This document shows positions 27,856-35,654 of a stretch of DNA of 64,000 bases, piece after piece. The DNA comes from Paenibacillus amylolyticus (GTDB lineage: Bacteria; Bacillota; Bacilli; Paenibacillales; Paenibacillaceae). Made by a program: the position numbers and the translations under genes. The notes beneath the pieces are model-generated. The model ran no database searches, was not told the origin of the DNA, and was given only the letters and a program-made list of their open reading frames with translations. The DNA lies in assembly GCF_003719335.1 (NCBI RefSeq), contig NZ_RIAS01000020.1, forward strand, positions 38,137 through 102,136, given 5' to 3'. Within the stretch, counting starts at the first letter, position 1. Each line of letters starts with the position of its first letter.

Positions 27856-29192
27856 ATTTTGCTCTACATTGTGGATCATTTGAAGCAGAGCGGTACTGGC
27901 GCGATTCCCGGCTTGCTTCTATTCCTGCCATACAGAATATACAAACAAAGAAGATTACTGATTCCATGGACGAGCTTCTGTTTGTCTTTTGTAAAACCGG
28001 AGACTTGCTGCTTACTCGCCATGTCATGGACTCCGTTCAATATGATTATATTCGCTCGATCGGGTATGACATCCATATGAATCGAAATCCCTGGTTTACC
28101 TCAGATAGGGAGAACGAAATGGATCACTTAAATGTCTTTGAAATCATGACTCTCTCTAATGTTACGGATCAACTACTATCTTGCTTTTCTTTGGAAAAAG
28201 CAACCTTGGAAGCGTTTGCGGCAATACCCGGAATGCTAGCTTTTGCACAAAGGCATCATCTTGCATCCCATTATCCCGAGCAAAATATTGTACAGCGCAT
28301 TAATGCTAAATCGTACTCACTTGAAATGCGCGATAGATTGAACCTGCCGAATGTCGGCAGAGTGGTCGAGGGGAGGGAGCAACTACTTGCGATCACCAGA
28401 AAAATGCTTTGTGACGGAGCTGTACTATTAAAGGATGAGTTTGGTGTGTCCGGAAAAGGAAATTTCGTCATTCACTCCGAAAAAGCCTTGCTTCGTTTGA
28501 TCAAGCACCTGGATAAGCAAGTTGCACAGGAAAAGTTGATTCGTTTTGTCGTAGAACCTCTGCTGGATCGTAAATTTGATTTCTCTTGCCAGCTTTACAT
28601 TCATGAATCGGGCGAGGTTCAACTCGTTTCTTTTCAACAACTTGATAATCATGGATACGCATTCGGTGCTTCACATACGATGAGTGAATCCTTCAAAGCG
28701 CACTTATATGATTCCGGTTATACGGATCAAGTGTTAGAAATCGGACGCTTATTATATCAAGACGGCTATTTCGGTGATGTTTGTATCGATTCTATGATAT
28801 TACAAGATCATTCAATTGAACCTTTGGTTGAAATAAATGCCCGCAAATCCATGAGTTTAATTAAACACGGTGTAGATGATTTAATTACCAACACACAGCT
28901 GCATAGCAGCCTAGTACAGTTCAATCTCGCAGTTCCTGCCCGTTTCCAATATGAGCACTTGCTTCAAAATTTAAATCAACAGCAGATCTTGTACACCAAA
29001 GAGAGAGGGATGGGCATCTTGCCACTCTCCTCCGGAACTCTTATTTCTGCTTTGATAAATCGTGATCAGAATGAACGTACCATGGGACGACTCTATTTTG
29101 CAGTTATTTATGAGAGCCAGCAGCATATGCAAAATGTAGTTGCTGGAGTTAACCAGTCATTGTTGGATTCAGGGATAAACATGATTACCTAG
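27852..29192 (+). CDS. ATP-grasp ligase, BtrJ-like (putative carrier-protein acylating)
   Basis: 446-aa ATP-grasp enzyme. Features include Lys194 in LLKDEFGVSGKG (nucleotide-binding loop), VEPLLDRKFDFSCQLYI, and the metal-binding Glu327/Asn329 in EPLVEINARK. Such enzymes join a carboxylate to a nucleophile through an acyl phosphate. With the ACP gene overlapping by 4 nt, the most economical role is loading an amino or other acid on the ACP phosphopantetheine thiol, as BtrJ does with glutamate on BtrI. The N-terminal ~150 residues are unassigned. The acid used is unknown. Confidence 0.82.
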   Translation: MNFALHCGSFEAERYWRDSRLASIPAIQNIQTKKITDSMDELLFVFCKTGDLLLTRHVMDSVQYDYIRSIGYDIHMNRNPWFTSDRENEMDHLNVFEIMTLSNVTDQLLSCFSLEKATLEAFAAIPGMLAFAQRHHLASHYPEQNIVQRINAKSYSLEMRDRLNLPNVGRVVEGREQLLAITRKMLCDGAVLLKDEFGVSGKGNFVIHSEKALLRLIKHLDKQVAQEKLIRFVVEPLLDRKFDFSCQLYIHESGEVQLVSFQQLDNHGYAFGASHTMSESFKAHLYDSGYTDQVLEIGRLLYQDGYFGDVCIDSMILQDHSIEPLVEINARKSMSLIKHGVDDLITNTQLHSSLVQFNLAVPARFQYEHLLQNLNQQQILYTKERGMGILPLSSGTLISALINRDQNERTMGRLYFAVIYESQQHMQNVVAGVNQSLLDSGINMIT

Positions 29193-29242
29193 CCCGAGTT
29201 TGTCGGGATTCCAAACTTACTATGCTAGGGGAGACGGTGCAA

Positions 29243-30409
29243 ATGGGTCAAAAGATTACTATATTATGTTCCGGTTTCGGATTGGGTTTTTATATCCCAG
29301 GACTAATCATCGCAAAAAGGTTACAGCAACTCGGCCTGGAAACCTGCATTGAAGTATTCGAAAACGTGATGAATGAGGACAAGCAATTCAAAACAGACCA
29401 AAGCAGACAGGCTTATCGTGAAAATTTCGCTGTCGCTCTTGCATCACAACGAATACCTGGAGACATTCGCCAAAGTCTGAACTCCGCTGCAGTAAAGTCT
29501 CTACTTGACCAGTGGCTGGAGGAAGGACGTACTCGATTTATCGTGTTGTCCGGGCACTGGGTCCACTTGCTGGATATTCTGCGTGAACGAACAAAGGATG
29601 AGATTGACGTGGATCTGTTGTATGTGGACTCCAGTCTATCCCCCTCATGGAAACAATTACTGAAGCTTAAACCGGACTATGCCTCATTTTATCGGGAAAT
29701 TCCGCTGTATCATCCGAACAGGCTTGAGATTATGTATCGACTTGATGTGGATGATAAACCGTCGGTTCCATATGAAGAACGCGCAAGTCGTCTCGTTATT
29801 CATGGAGGAGGATGGGGCGTTGGAACCTTCAGGGAAAAGCTTCGTCAGCTCTTGGACACTGAACACGGGTATGACTTGGATATTGTAGCATACACGGAAG
29901 AAGAGGTGGTCCCTTCAAATACGCCAGGTTTACGCTATGTAATGAATGATCCTCATTGGAGGACATGGTTCAGAGACGAGTCTGGTTTGCACACATTTCC
30001 TCCATACGTTATTACGGATTCTGGTAAACCCTTTGTTTACAAGACACCCATTGAGCATCACGGACTATATGGATTAGTTCGCCAAGCCATGGCGGTTGTA
30101 TCCAAGCCTGGTGCAGGGGCTTTGATGGATTCTTTAGCATCAGGCACACCACTCATTATGCTTGAACCATTTGGTGAGCATGAGAAGCGTAATGCATCCA
30201 TCTGGGAGGAAAACGGGTTTGGCATACCGTACAACGTATGGGTTGAGCAGGGCTACTCCAAAGATCTACTAGCACAACTTGCTCATAATCTGATCTCTAG
30301 ACAGCAACAGATTCAAGATTATCCCACAGAATATATGAGCCGCTTCATTCATTCCGAGAAGGAGGCATTACATGCAGATCGAATCCACAATAACCATGCC
30401 AAATCTTGA
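29243..30409 (+). CDS. GT-B fold glycosyltransferase, MurG/GT28-like
   Basis: 388-aa protein with the two-domain GT-B pattern. It has an N-terminal glycine-rich strand-turn (ILCSGFGLGFY) and a C-terminal nucleotide-sugar region, SKPGAGALMDSLASGTP starting at 287 and followed by EPFGEHEKRNA, as in MurG-type and UDP-glycosyltransferases. The frame opens at 29222, but AGGGGAG sits 9 nt before the ATG at 29243, which is chosen. It overlaps the next gene by 38 nt. It probably attaches a sugar made by the downstream sugar-nucleotide genes to the cluster product. Acceptor and donor unknown. Confidence 0.82.
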   Translation: MGQKITILCSGFGLGFYIPGLIIAKRLQQLGLETCIEVFENVMNEDKQFKTDQSRQAYRENFAVALASQRIPGDIRQSLNSAAVKSLLDQWLEEGRTRFIVLSGHWVHLLDILRERTKDEIDVDLLYVDSSLSPSWKQLLKLKPDYASFYREIPLYHPNRLEIMYRLDVDDKPSVPYEERASRLVIHGGGWGVGTFREKLRQLLDTEHGYDLDIVAYTEEEVVPSNTPGLRYVMNDPHWRTWFRDESGLHTFPPYVITDSGKPFVYKTPIEHHGLYGLVRQAMAVVSKPGAGALMDSLASGTPLIMLEPFGEHEKRNASIWEENGFGIPYNVWVEQGYSKDLLAQLAHNLISRQQQIQDYPTEYMSRFIHSEKEALHADRIHNNHAKS

Positions 30410-31466
30410 TGTCTCATTACCCAAGTGGGTTTTTTTACAACTGCTTGAGAGCTGTAATCTTCGATGCAGAATGTGTTACGAATGGGGAGAGAACGGTCCT
30501 TATCGTGAGTATAAGGTTTTAAACCAATTAAGTATCGATGTGATTCGTGATATTATCGCAACCTGCAAACCCGCACAACCTTACTATGAGCTCTACGGAG
30601 GGGAACCTCTGCTGCATCCTCAAATTGGTGAAATCCTTCAGGCCATTCATGAAGCAGGGAGTAAAGTTCATTTTCCGACGAATGGAACGCTTTTGGAGAA
30701 ACATGCAGAGATGTTAATTCAATATCCGCCTGAACGGATATGGATTTCACTTGATGGTCCGGAAGAAATTAATGATGCTCAGCGTGGTAAGGGAGTTTTT
30801 AAAAAAGCTATTCGCGGAATCAACAAACTACTTTCCTTAAGAGAACAAGCGGGAAGTGCGTACCCGCAGATCGGGATTAGTACAGTCGTTACACCTGCAA
30901 ATCACCGGCATCTGGAACGATTTTTCTTTGAATCCATTGATATTTCCAAGCTGGATTGCATCAGTATTGAGCTGCAGGCTTATATAACGGAGGAAAACCA
31001 TCAGCAGTATAGCGGGATTCTCAGAAAAGAATTTGGAGTGCAAGAAGCGCCTCTATCCAAAGGATTTGTTTGTGATCCAGCCATTTTTTCGGACATGGAT
31101 GCGGGTCTGATTGAGAAACAAGTCCAGCGTCTAGCTGAATTTTGCGAAAAAAACAACAAATATATGAATACGTATCCTCAAATGATGTCGGAGGATAACA
31201 TCAGGAAATACTTTTCCGCAGACTGGCATTCGATGACGCATATCAAAAAACGCTGCCCTTTTCCGTGGATAAGCACCGAAATTAACGCCAGAGGTGATGT
31301 TACGTCCTGTCATGCTTATTATGATCTTACGCTGGGCAACGTTAATGATGAGAGCATTGCTGCGATCTGGAGAGGGGAAAAGTACAAGCAATATCGGCGT
31401 TATCTTCGTAAGCATCTTTTGCCTATCTGCCAAGGTTGCTGCCTGTTTTATAACGAAAAACCCTAA
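30372..31466 (+). CDS. Radical SAM/SPASM-type enzyme 1
   Basis: 364-aa radical SAM enzyme. The [4Fe-4S] motif CNLRCRMC (Cys28, Cys32, Cys35) cleaves SAM. The C-terminal part has extra cysteines in SPASM-like spacing (Cys295, Cys313, then Cys353, Cys356, Cys357), probably for one or more auxiliary clusters. The segment around SCHAYYDLTLGNVNDESIAAIWRG is typical of SPASM proteins. Start is firm: AGGAGG 6 nt before an ATG lying inside the glycosyltransferase gene. Possible jobs are alcohol oxidation as in BtrN, epimerisation, or peptide modification. With no precursor peptide seen, a small-molecule or sugar substrate is more likely. Confidence 0.88.
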   Translation: MQIESTITMPNLDVSLPKWVFLQLLESCNLRCRMCYEWGENGPYREYKVLNQLSIDVIRDIIATCKPAQPYYELYGGEPLLHPQIGEILQAIHEAGSKVHFPTNGTLLEKHAEMLIQYPPERIWISLDGPEEINDAQRGKGVFKKAIRGINKLLSLREQAGSAYPQIGISTVVTPANHRHLERFFFESIDISKLDCISIELQAYITEENHQQYSGILRKEFGVQEAPLSKGFVCDPAIFSDMDAGLIEKQVQRLAEFCEKNNKYMNTYPQMMSEDNIRKYFSADWHSMTHIKKRCPFPWISTEINARGDVTSCHAYYDLTLGNVNDESIAAIWRGEKYKQYRRYLRKHLLPICQGCCLFYNEKP

Positions 31467-31520
31467 ATGGGAACGCGGACATAAAGTTTTTAACAAAATC
31501 TCAGTCTGAAAGGAAGAGAT

Positions 31521-32714
31521 ATGATGCAGCCTAACAGTCGGGTAGAAATGGATGATAAATCATTTGAGATTTTGAAACGAACGATGAGAAATGTGGTTAT
31601 TCCGCATAGAGAGCGAAAGCTAAACCCTTCATTTAAGATGGACATGCCCGAAGTGGTTGCGTTAAAACTGACCAATCGATGCAATCTGCGATGCAAACAC
31701 TGTTACCAGTGGAATGAGTCGGGCTACCATCATGATATGGATAAAACGGAACAAAATATGGACATGGACCTTGCTGTTTTTCAGCGAGTATTGGAAGAAA
31801 CTCATCATACGAAGTCCAGACTGTATTTATGGGGTGGAGAACCGCTTTTCCACCGGGATATTCGTGGTATTCTCGACTTGCTTGAAAAAGACCCCCGAGA
31901 AACAACGATTTGTACTAACGCATACCTGATCGAGAAATTTGAAGATGAGTTGTGTCGTATCTCACCTCACCTTGAGTTACTTATTGCCATTGAAGGGTTT
32001 GAGAAAGAACATGATCTGATACGTGGAAAAGGATCCTTTGACAAAGTGATGAAACAGATCGACCGGCTGATGGAACTACGTAAAGAAGGAAAGTTTCAGG
32101 GGAAAATATCGATACACACGGTAATTAACGACAGTATGATTGGTCAACTACTTCCATTAATGAAATTCTTTGAAGAAAAAGGGATTGATCTGGTTTTATT
32201 ATGTTTCCCCTGGTATATCTCACATGAAACGTCGGCAGAAATGGATACCTTTTTTCAGGAAAACTTTAATTGGCTTCATCCCATGGACCAGCAGCACCGC
32301 AGCAGCTGGCATGCTTTTAAATATCACATCAAACCCGAGCATATTCCAGCATTAATGATGGATCTCAGTGCAATTAATGAACATACATGGAAAACACGGA
32401 TAAGATATCAGCCTGGACTGGACTTTGATGAAATTGAAGATTTCGTGAGTGGTCGTTCAATGACTTCACGCTGTGCTTCGAATTGTTTGGCACTGAGCAC
32501 AAGAGCAGATATTACACCAACAGGCAATGTAAGTGCCTGTAAGTTTTTCTCCGAATTTTCTGTAGGCAACTTGCATGATCAATCATTATCCGATATTTGG
32601 CATTCGAAAGCTTATGATCAAATACGAACCACATTAGGAAAACAGTTGTCCCCCGCCTGTTCAAAATGCAATGTATTATACCTGCATGGCTCATCGTCGC
32701 TGACTCATATATGA
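31521..32714 (+). CDS. Radical SAM/SPASM-type enzyme 2
   Basis: 397-aa radical SAM enzyme with CNLRCKHC (Cys54, Cys58, Cys61) and a cysteine-rich SPASM-like C-terminus (SRCASNC, SACKFF, PACSKC). It is related to, but clearly diverged from, the enzyme just upstream. A 54-nt gap separates the two. GGAAGAG lies just before twin ATGs at 31521/31524; either may be used. Its stop overlaps the next start (ATGA). Two different radical SAM enzymes in one operon suggest two separate hard-to-reach C-H modifications on the product. Confidence 0.88.
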   Translation: MMQPNSRVEMDDKSFEILKRTMRNVVIPHRERKLNPSFKMDMPEVVALKLTNRCNLRCKHCYQWNESGYHHDMDKTEQNMDMDLAVFQRVLEETHHTKSRLYLWGGEPLFHRDIRGILDLLEKDPRETTICTNAYLIEKFEDELCRISPHLELLIAIEGFEKEHDLIRGKGSFDKVMKQIDRLMELRKEGKFQGKISIHTVINDSMIGQLLPLMKFFEEKGIDLVLLCFPWYISHETSAEMDTFFQENFNWLHPMDQQHRSSWHAFKYHIKPEHIPALMMDLSAINEHTWKTRIRYQPGLDFDEIEDFVSGRSMTSRCASNCLALSTRADITPTGNVSACKFFSEFSVGNLHDQSLSDIWHSKAYDQIRTTLGKQLSPACSKCNVLYLHGSSSLTHI

Positions 32715-33757
32715 ACGAGCTCAACAAAAACACTTGCCGGCTTGGCATACTTGGCAGTGCAGCTATCGTTAGCCGTGCTGTTTTGGATGTCATTTCGCAT
32801 ATACCACAGGTGGAGGTAGTAGCCATAGCTAATCGTACCCGCTCGAAGGCACTTCACCTGGCCCAACGGTACTCCATCCCTCATGTCCTGCACTCTCTTG
32901 AGGAGGTACTGGAGCATCCGCATGTTGATGCCGTTTATATTGCACTTAGCAATGACCTCCATATGGAATGGGTTTTACGTGCACTTGAGGCTGGCAAACA
33001 TGTGCTTGTAGAAAAACCTGCAGGATTAGGGAAGGAGGATGCCCAGCAGCTTGCGAGTGCTCTGAAACAATCTCCTTCACTCATCTTCATGGAAGGGATA
33101 ATAACTGCACATCATCCCTGGCAAGCTGCTCTCAAAGCCATTGTAAACTCTGGTCAATACGGCTTGTTAAATCGGACAGAAACCCGTATTAGCATTCCAG
33201 CACCCAAAAGTCATCGTGATAATTATCGAAGTGTGAAACTCAAGGGTGGAGGTTGCTTTAATGACCTTGGTTGTTACTGGCTTCAATGGATACAGCATTT
33301 GGTAGGCCTGGAAGGAAGTCGAGTTTCAGCTTTTTCTAATTTTGATGGCCCCGATGGCTGTGACTGGACGTTTAATGCCAAACTTCGATATGGTAATGGG
33401 TTTGAAGCGAATGTTTTGACTTCATTCGAACTCCCTTATAAAGCCATGCATACGCTTTACTTTGAGCGGGCAACCGTGGTTGTCCCGAACTTTTTCAGAC
33501 CTTTAACAGGCTTCTACAGCTTGAAAATCCGTCTGAACGATTCTAATCCGCAGACTTATTTAAAACAATTTGAACCCATGAATTATTATGTGAATCAACT
33601 ACAGGCCTTCGCCAATCGCTGTCTTCACCCTGATGATCGGCAAGCTGAAGGACATTTAAGTGTTGAACGAATGATATGTCATCAAACGATTATGGAATAC
33701 GCACAGCAACATGCAACAATGAATCGCGAAACCGGAAACGAAGGGAGTCACTTCTAA
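32711..33757 (+). CDS. Gfo/Idh/MocA-family oxidoreductase
   Basis: 348-aa NAD(P)-dependent dehydrogenase. It has an N-terminal Rossmann fold (RLGILGSAAIVS, residues 9-20) and the family's EKPAG motif (Glu101-Lys102-Pro103), with Lys102 the usual catalytic lysine, plus a C-terminal alpha/beta domain. The ATG at 32711 overlaps the preceding stop by 4 nt. An upstream in-frame ATG at 32666 would overlap more without a better ribosome site. Such enzymes oxidise or reduce sugar or cyclitol hydroxyls. In the cluster it may prepare a ketosugar or ketocyclitol. Confidence 0.88.
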   Translation: MNELNKNTCRLGILGSAAIVSRAVLDVISHIPQVEVVAIANRTRSKALHLAQRYSIPHVLHSLEEVLEHPHVDAVYIALSNDLHMEWVLRALEAGKHVLVEKPAGLGKEDAQQLASALKQSPSLIFMEGIITAHHPWQAALKAIVNSGQYGLLNRTETRISIPAPKSHRDNYRSVKLKGGGCFNDLGCYWLQWIQHLVGLEGSRVSAFSNFDGPDGCDWTFNAKLRYGNGFEANVLTSFELPYKAMHTLYFERATVVVPNFFRPLTGFYSLKIRLNDSNPQTYLKQFEPMNYYVNQLQAFANRCLHPDDRQAEGHLSVERMICHQTIMEYAQQHATMNRETGNEGSHF

Positions 33758-34527
33758 TGAAAACAGTGATTCTATGCGGAGGTTTAGGTACAAGACTTGC
33801 AGAGGAAACGAGAGTACGCCCTAAACCTATGGTTGAGATCGGTGAAATGCCAATTTTGTGCCACATTATGCATATCTATAGTTCGCAGGGGTTTCATGAG
33901 TTCGAGCTTGCTCTGGGATATAAATCTAATTATATCAAAAAGTATTTTCTGGATTACCCGTTTTTATATAATGATTTCTCGGTGAGTCTGGATCAAAATC
34001 AAACCGATTTACTAACAGCAACAAAACTGAACTGGAAAATCAATCTAATCGATACGGGACAAGCCACAATGACCGGGGGAAGAATAGCGCGATTGAAACA
34101 GCGTCTACACGGTGAACCCTTTATGTTAACTTATGGCGACGGTATCGGAGATATCGATCTTCATAAGCTGATAAGCTTCCATAAAAGTCATGGCAAGCTT
34201 GTAACCGTAACAGCAGTTAGACCCAAAGCCCGCTTTGGCATAATGAAATGTCAGGATCGTACAGTAACTTCCTTTCAAGAGAAGGGGCAGTTATCTGATG
34301 AATGGATAAACGCGGGTTTTTTTGTTATGGAACCAAAGGTATTGGATTATATCCATGGAGATCAGACAGAATTAGAGCGCCATGTGTTACCAGAACTTGC
34401 TCATCAGGGGCAATTAATGGCCTATTATCATGAAGGTTATTGGGCGTGTATGGATACAATTCGGGACAAACAGGAATTGGAACAATTATGGGAGGAAGGG
34501 AATGCACCATGGAAAATATGGGGTTAG
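33757..34527 (+). CDS. rfbF: Sugar-1-phosphate nucleotidyltransferase, glucose-1-phosphate cytidylyltransferase-like
   Basis: 256-aa nucleotidyltransferase making a nucleotide-sugar from sugar-1-phosphate and NTP. The N-terminus (ILCGGLGTRLAEETRVRPKP, then MVEIGEMPIL) follows the RfbF glucose-1-phosphate cytidylyltransferase pattern rather than RmlA or GalU. The start at 33757 overlaps the previous stop by one base (TAATG), with AAGGGAG upstream. CDP-glucose is the predicted product, which makes the UGDH- and UXS-like genes next door unusual partners. Symbol is given for the family resemblance; true NTP preference needs assay. Confidence 0.82.
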   Translation: MKTVILCGGLGTRLAEETRVRPKPMVEIGEMPILCHIMHIYSSQGFHEFELALGYKSNYIKKYFLDYPFLYNDFSVSLDQNQTDLLTATKLNWKINLIDTGQATMTGGRIARLKQRLHGEPFMLTYGDGIGDIDLHKLISFHKSHGKLVTVTAVRPKARFGIMKCQDRTVTSFQEKGQLSDEWINAGFFVMEPKVLDYIHGDQTELERHVLPELAHQGQLMAYYHEGYWACMDTIRDKQELEQLWEEGNAPWKIWG

Positions 34528-35654
34528 ATTCAATAGAACATGACCAATCTCGTACATTCAACCTTCACTGGGAGCCTGGTTTCTTCGGAAACGAAATCAT
34601 TGAAGAAGACTTGAACTATATAACTCAAAAATTGGAGCAGAGACATTTATTCTCAGGATGTCGGTTTTTAATTACCGGAGGTGGAGGTTTTATTGGTTAC
34701 TACCTCGTGCTTGCCCTTTTACATATAAACAGGTCAGGCACGCCGATTAAACATATTACTGTTTTGGATCGTTTTCCTAAAGGAATCCCTTCATGGCTTG
34801 AACGACTTCAGGCCGTAGGGGAGCCCTTAACTGCAGCTGTCTTTGACGTGACTACGGATTCATTTTCTGATTATATTTCGGGGACTGATTATATCTTTCA
34901 CATGGCATCCATCGCATCACCATCATTTTACCGGAAGTATCCACTGCGTACGCTGGAGGCTAATGTATTTGGCTTGCAGCGTCTGTTACATGCTTGTCTG
35001 TCTCACCAACCGAAAGGCATATTATATTTTTCAAGCAGCGAGATTTATGGTGATCCCGATCCAGAGTATATACCCACCTCAGAACAATACAACGGTAATG
35101 TAGCTACCATTGGGCCGAGGGCTTGTTATGATGAGTCCAAGCGGATGGGAGAAACGGTCTGCTCGTTGTATCATCAAGAGCATCAGCTCCCCGTGCGTAT
35201 TGTTCGCCCCTTCAACAATTATGGTCCCGGGCTTGAGCTGAGTGATCAGAGAGTTGCTGCAGACTTTGCCAAAGCGATCAAAGAAAAGCGAGCAATTGAT
35301 ATTCTATCAGATGGTACACCAACCCGAACGTATTGTTACATTGCGGATGCCATCGTGGGGTATTTTAAAGTCATCACTCATTCTGAATTTGATGTATTTA
35401 ATATTGGAGCCGATTCCCAAGAAATCAGTGTATCCCGTCTGGCACAACTATTTGCTAAATGTTCAAGGGAACTAACAGGGTATTTTCCTGCAGTTACATA
35501 TCAAAAATCAGCTGATCCCCATTATTTGACTCATAACCCACAACGAAGATGCCCCAGCATTAAAAAAGCGAGAAAACTACTTCGTTTCAATCCTGAAATC
35601 GGATTAGAACAAGGAATCCGGCGTTACTTGATCAGTTGCGGGGTGGGGAGATGA
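34509..35654 (+). CDS. NAD-dependent epimerase/decarboxylase, UDP-glucuronate decarboxylase (UXS)-like
   Basis: 381-aa extended SDR. Rossmann motif ITGGGGFIG (55-63), SSSEIYGDP, catalytic Tyr207-x3-Lys211 (CYDESK) within GPRACYDESKRMGE, and RPFNNYGPG. The GPRxxYDExKR and SSSEIYG motifs are those of UDP-glucuronate decarboxylases. The ~50-residue N-terminal lead before the Rossmann fold is longer than usual. It overlaps the nucleotidyltransferase gene by 19 nt and the next gene by 4 nt. With the dehydrogenase that follows, it would turn an NDP-glucuronate into NDP-4-keto-pentose or NDP-xylose. A 4,6-dehydratase is the alternative. Confidence 0.83.
   Translation: MENMGLDSIEHDQSRTFNLHWEPGFFGNEIIEEDLNYITQKLEQRHLFSGCRFLITGGGGFIGYYLVLALLHINRSGTPIKHITVLDRFPKGIPSWLERLQAVGEPLTAAVFDVTTDSFSDYISGTDYIFHMASIASPSFYRKYPLRTLEANVFGLQRLLHACLSHQPKGILYFSSSEIYGDPDPEYIPTSEQYNGNVATIGPRACYDESKRMGETVCSLYHQEHQLPVRIVRPFNNYGPGLELSDQRVAADFAKAIKEKRAIDILSDGTPTRTYCYIADAIVGYFKVITHSEFDVFNIGADSQEISVSRLAQLFAKCSRELTGYFPAVTYQKSADPHYLTHNPQRRCPSIKKARKLLRFNPEIGLEQGIRRYLISCGVGR

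Noticed and set aside
30372..32714. RiPP cluster built on the two SPASM enzymes
   Set aside because: No plausible precursor peptide, protease or peptide exporter is visible between 24 and 37 kb.
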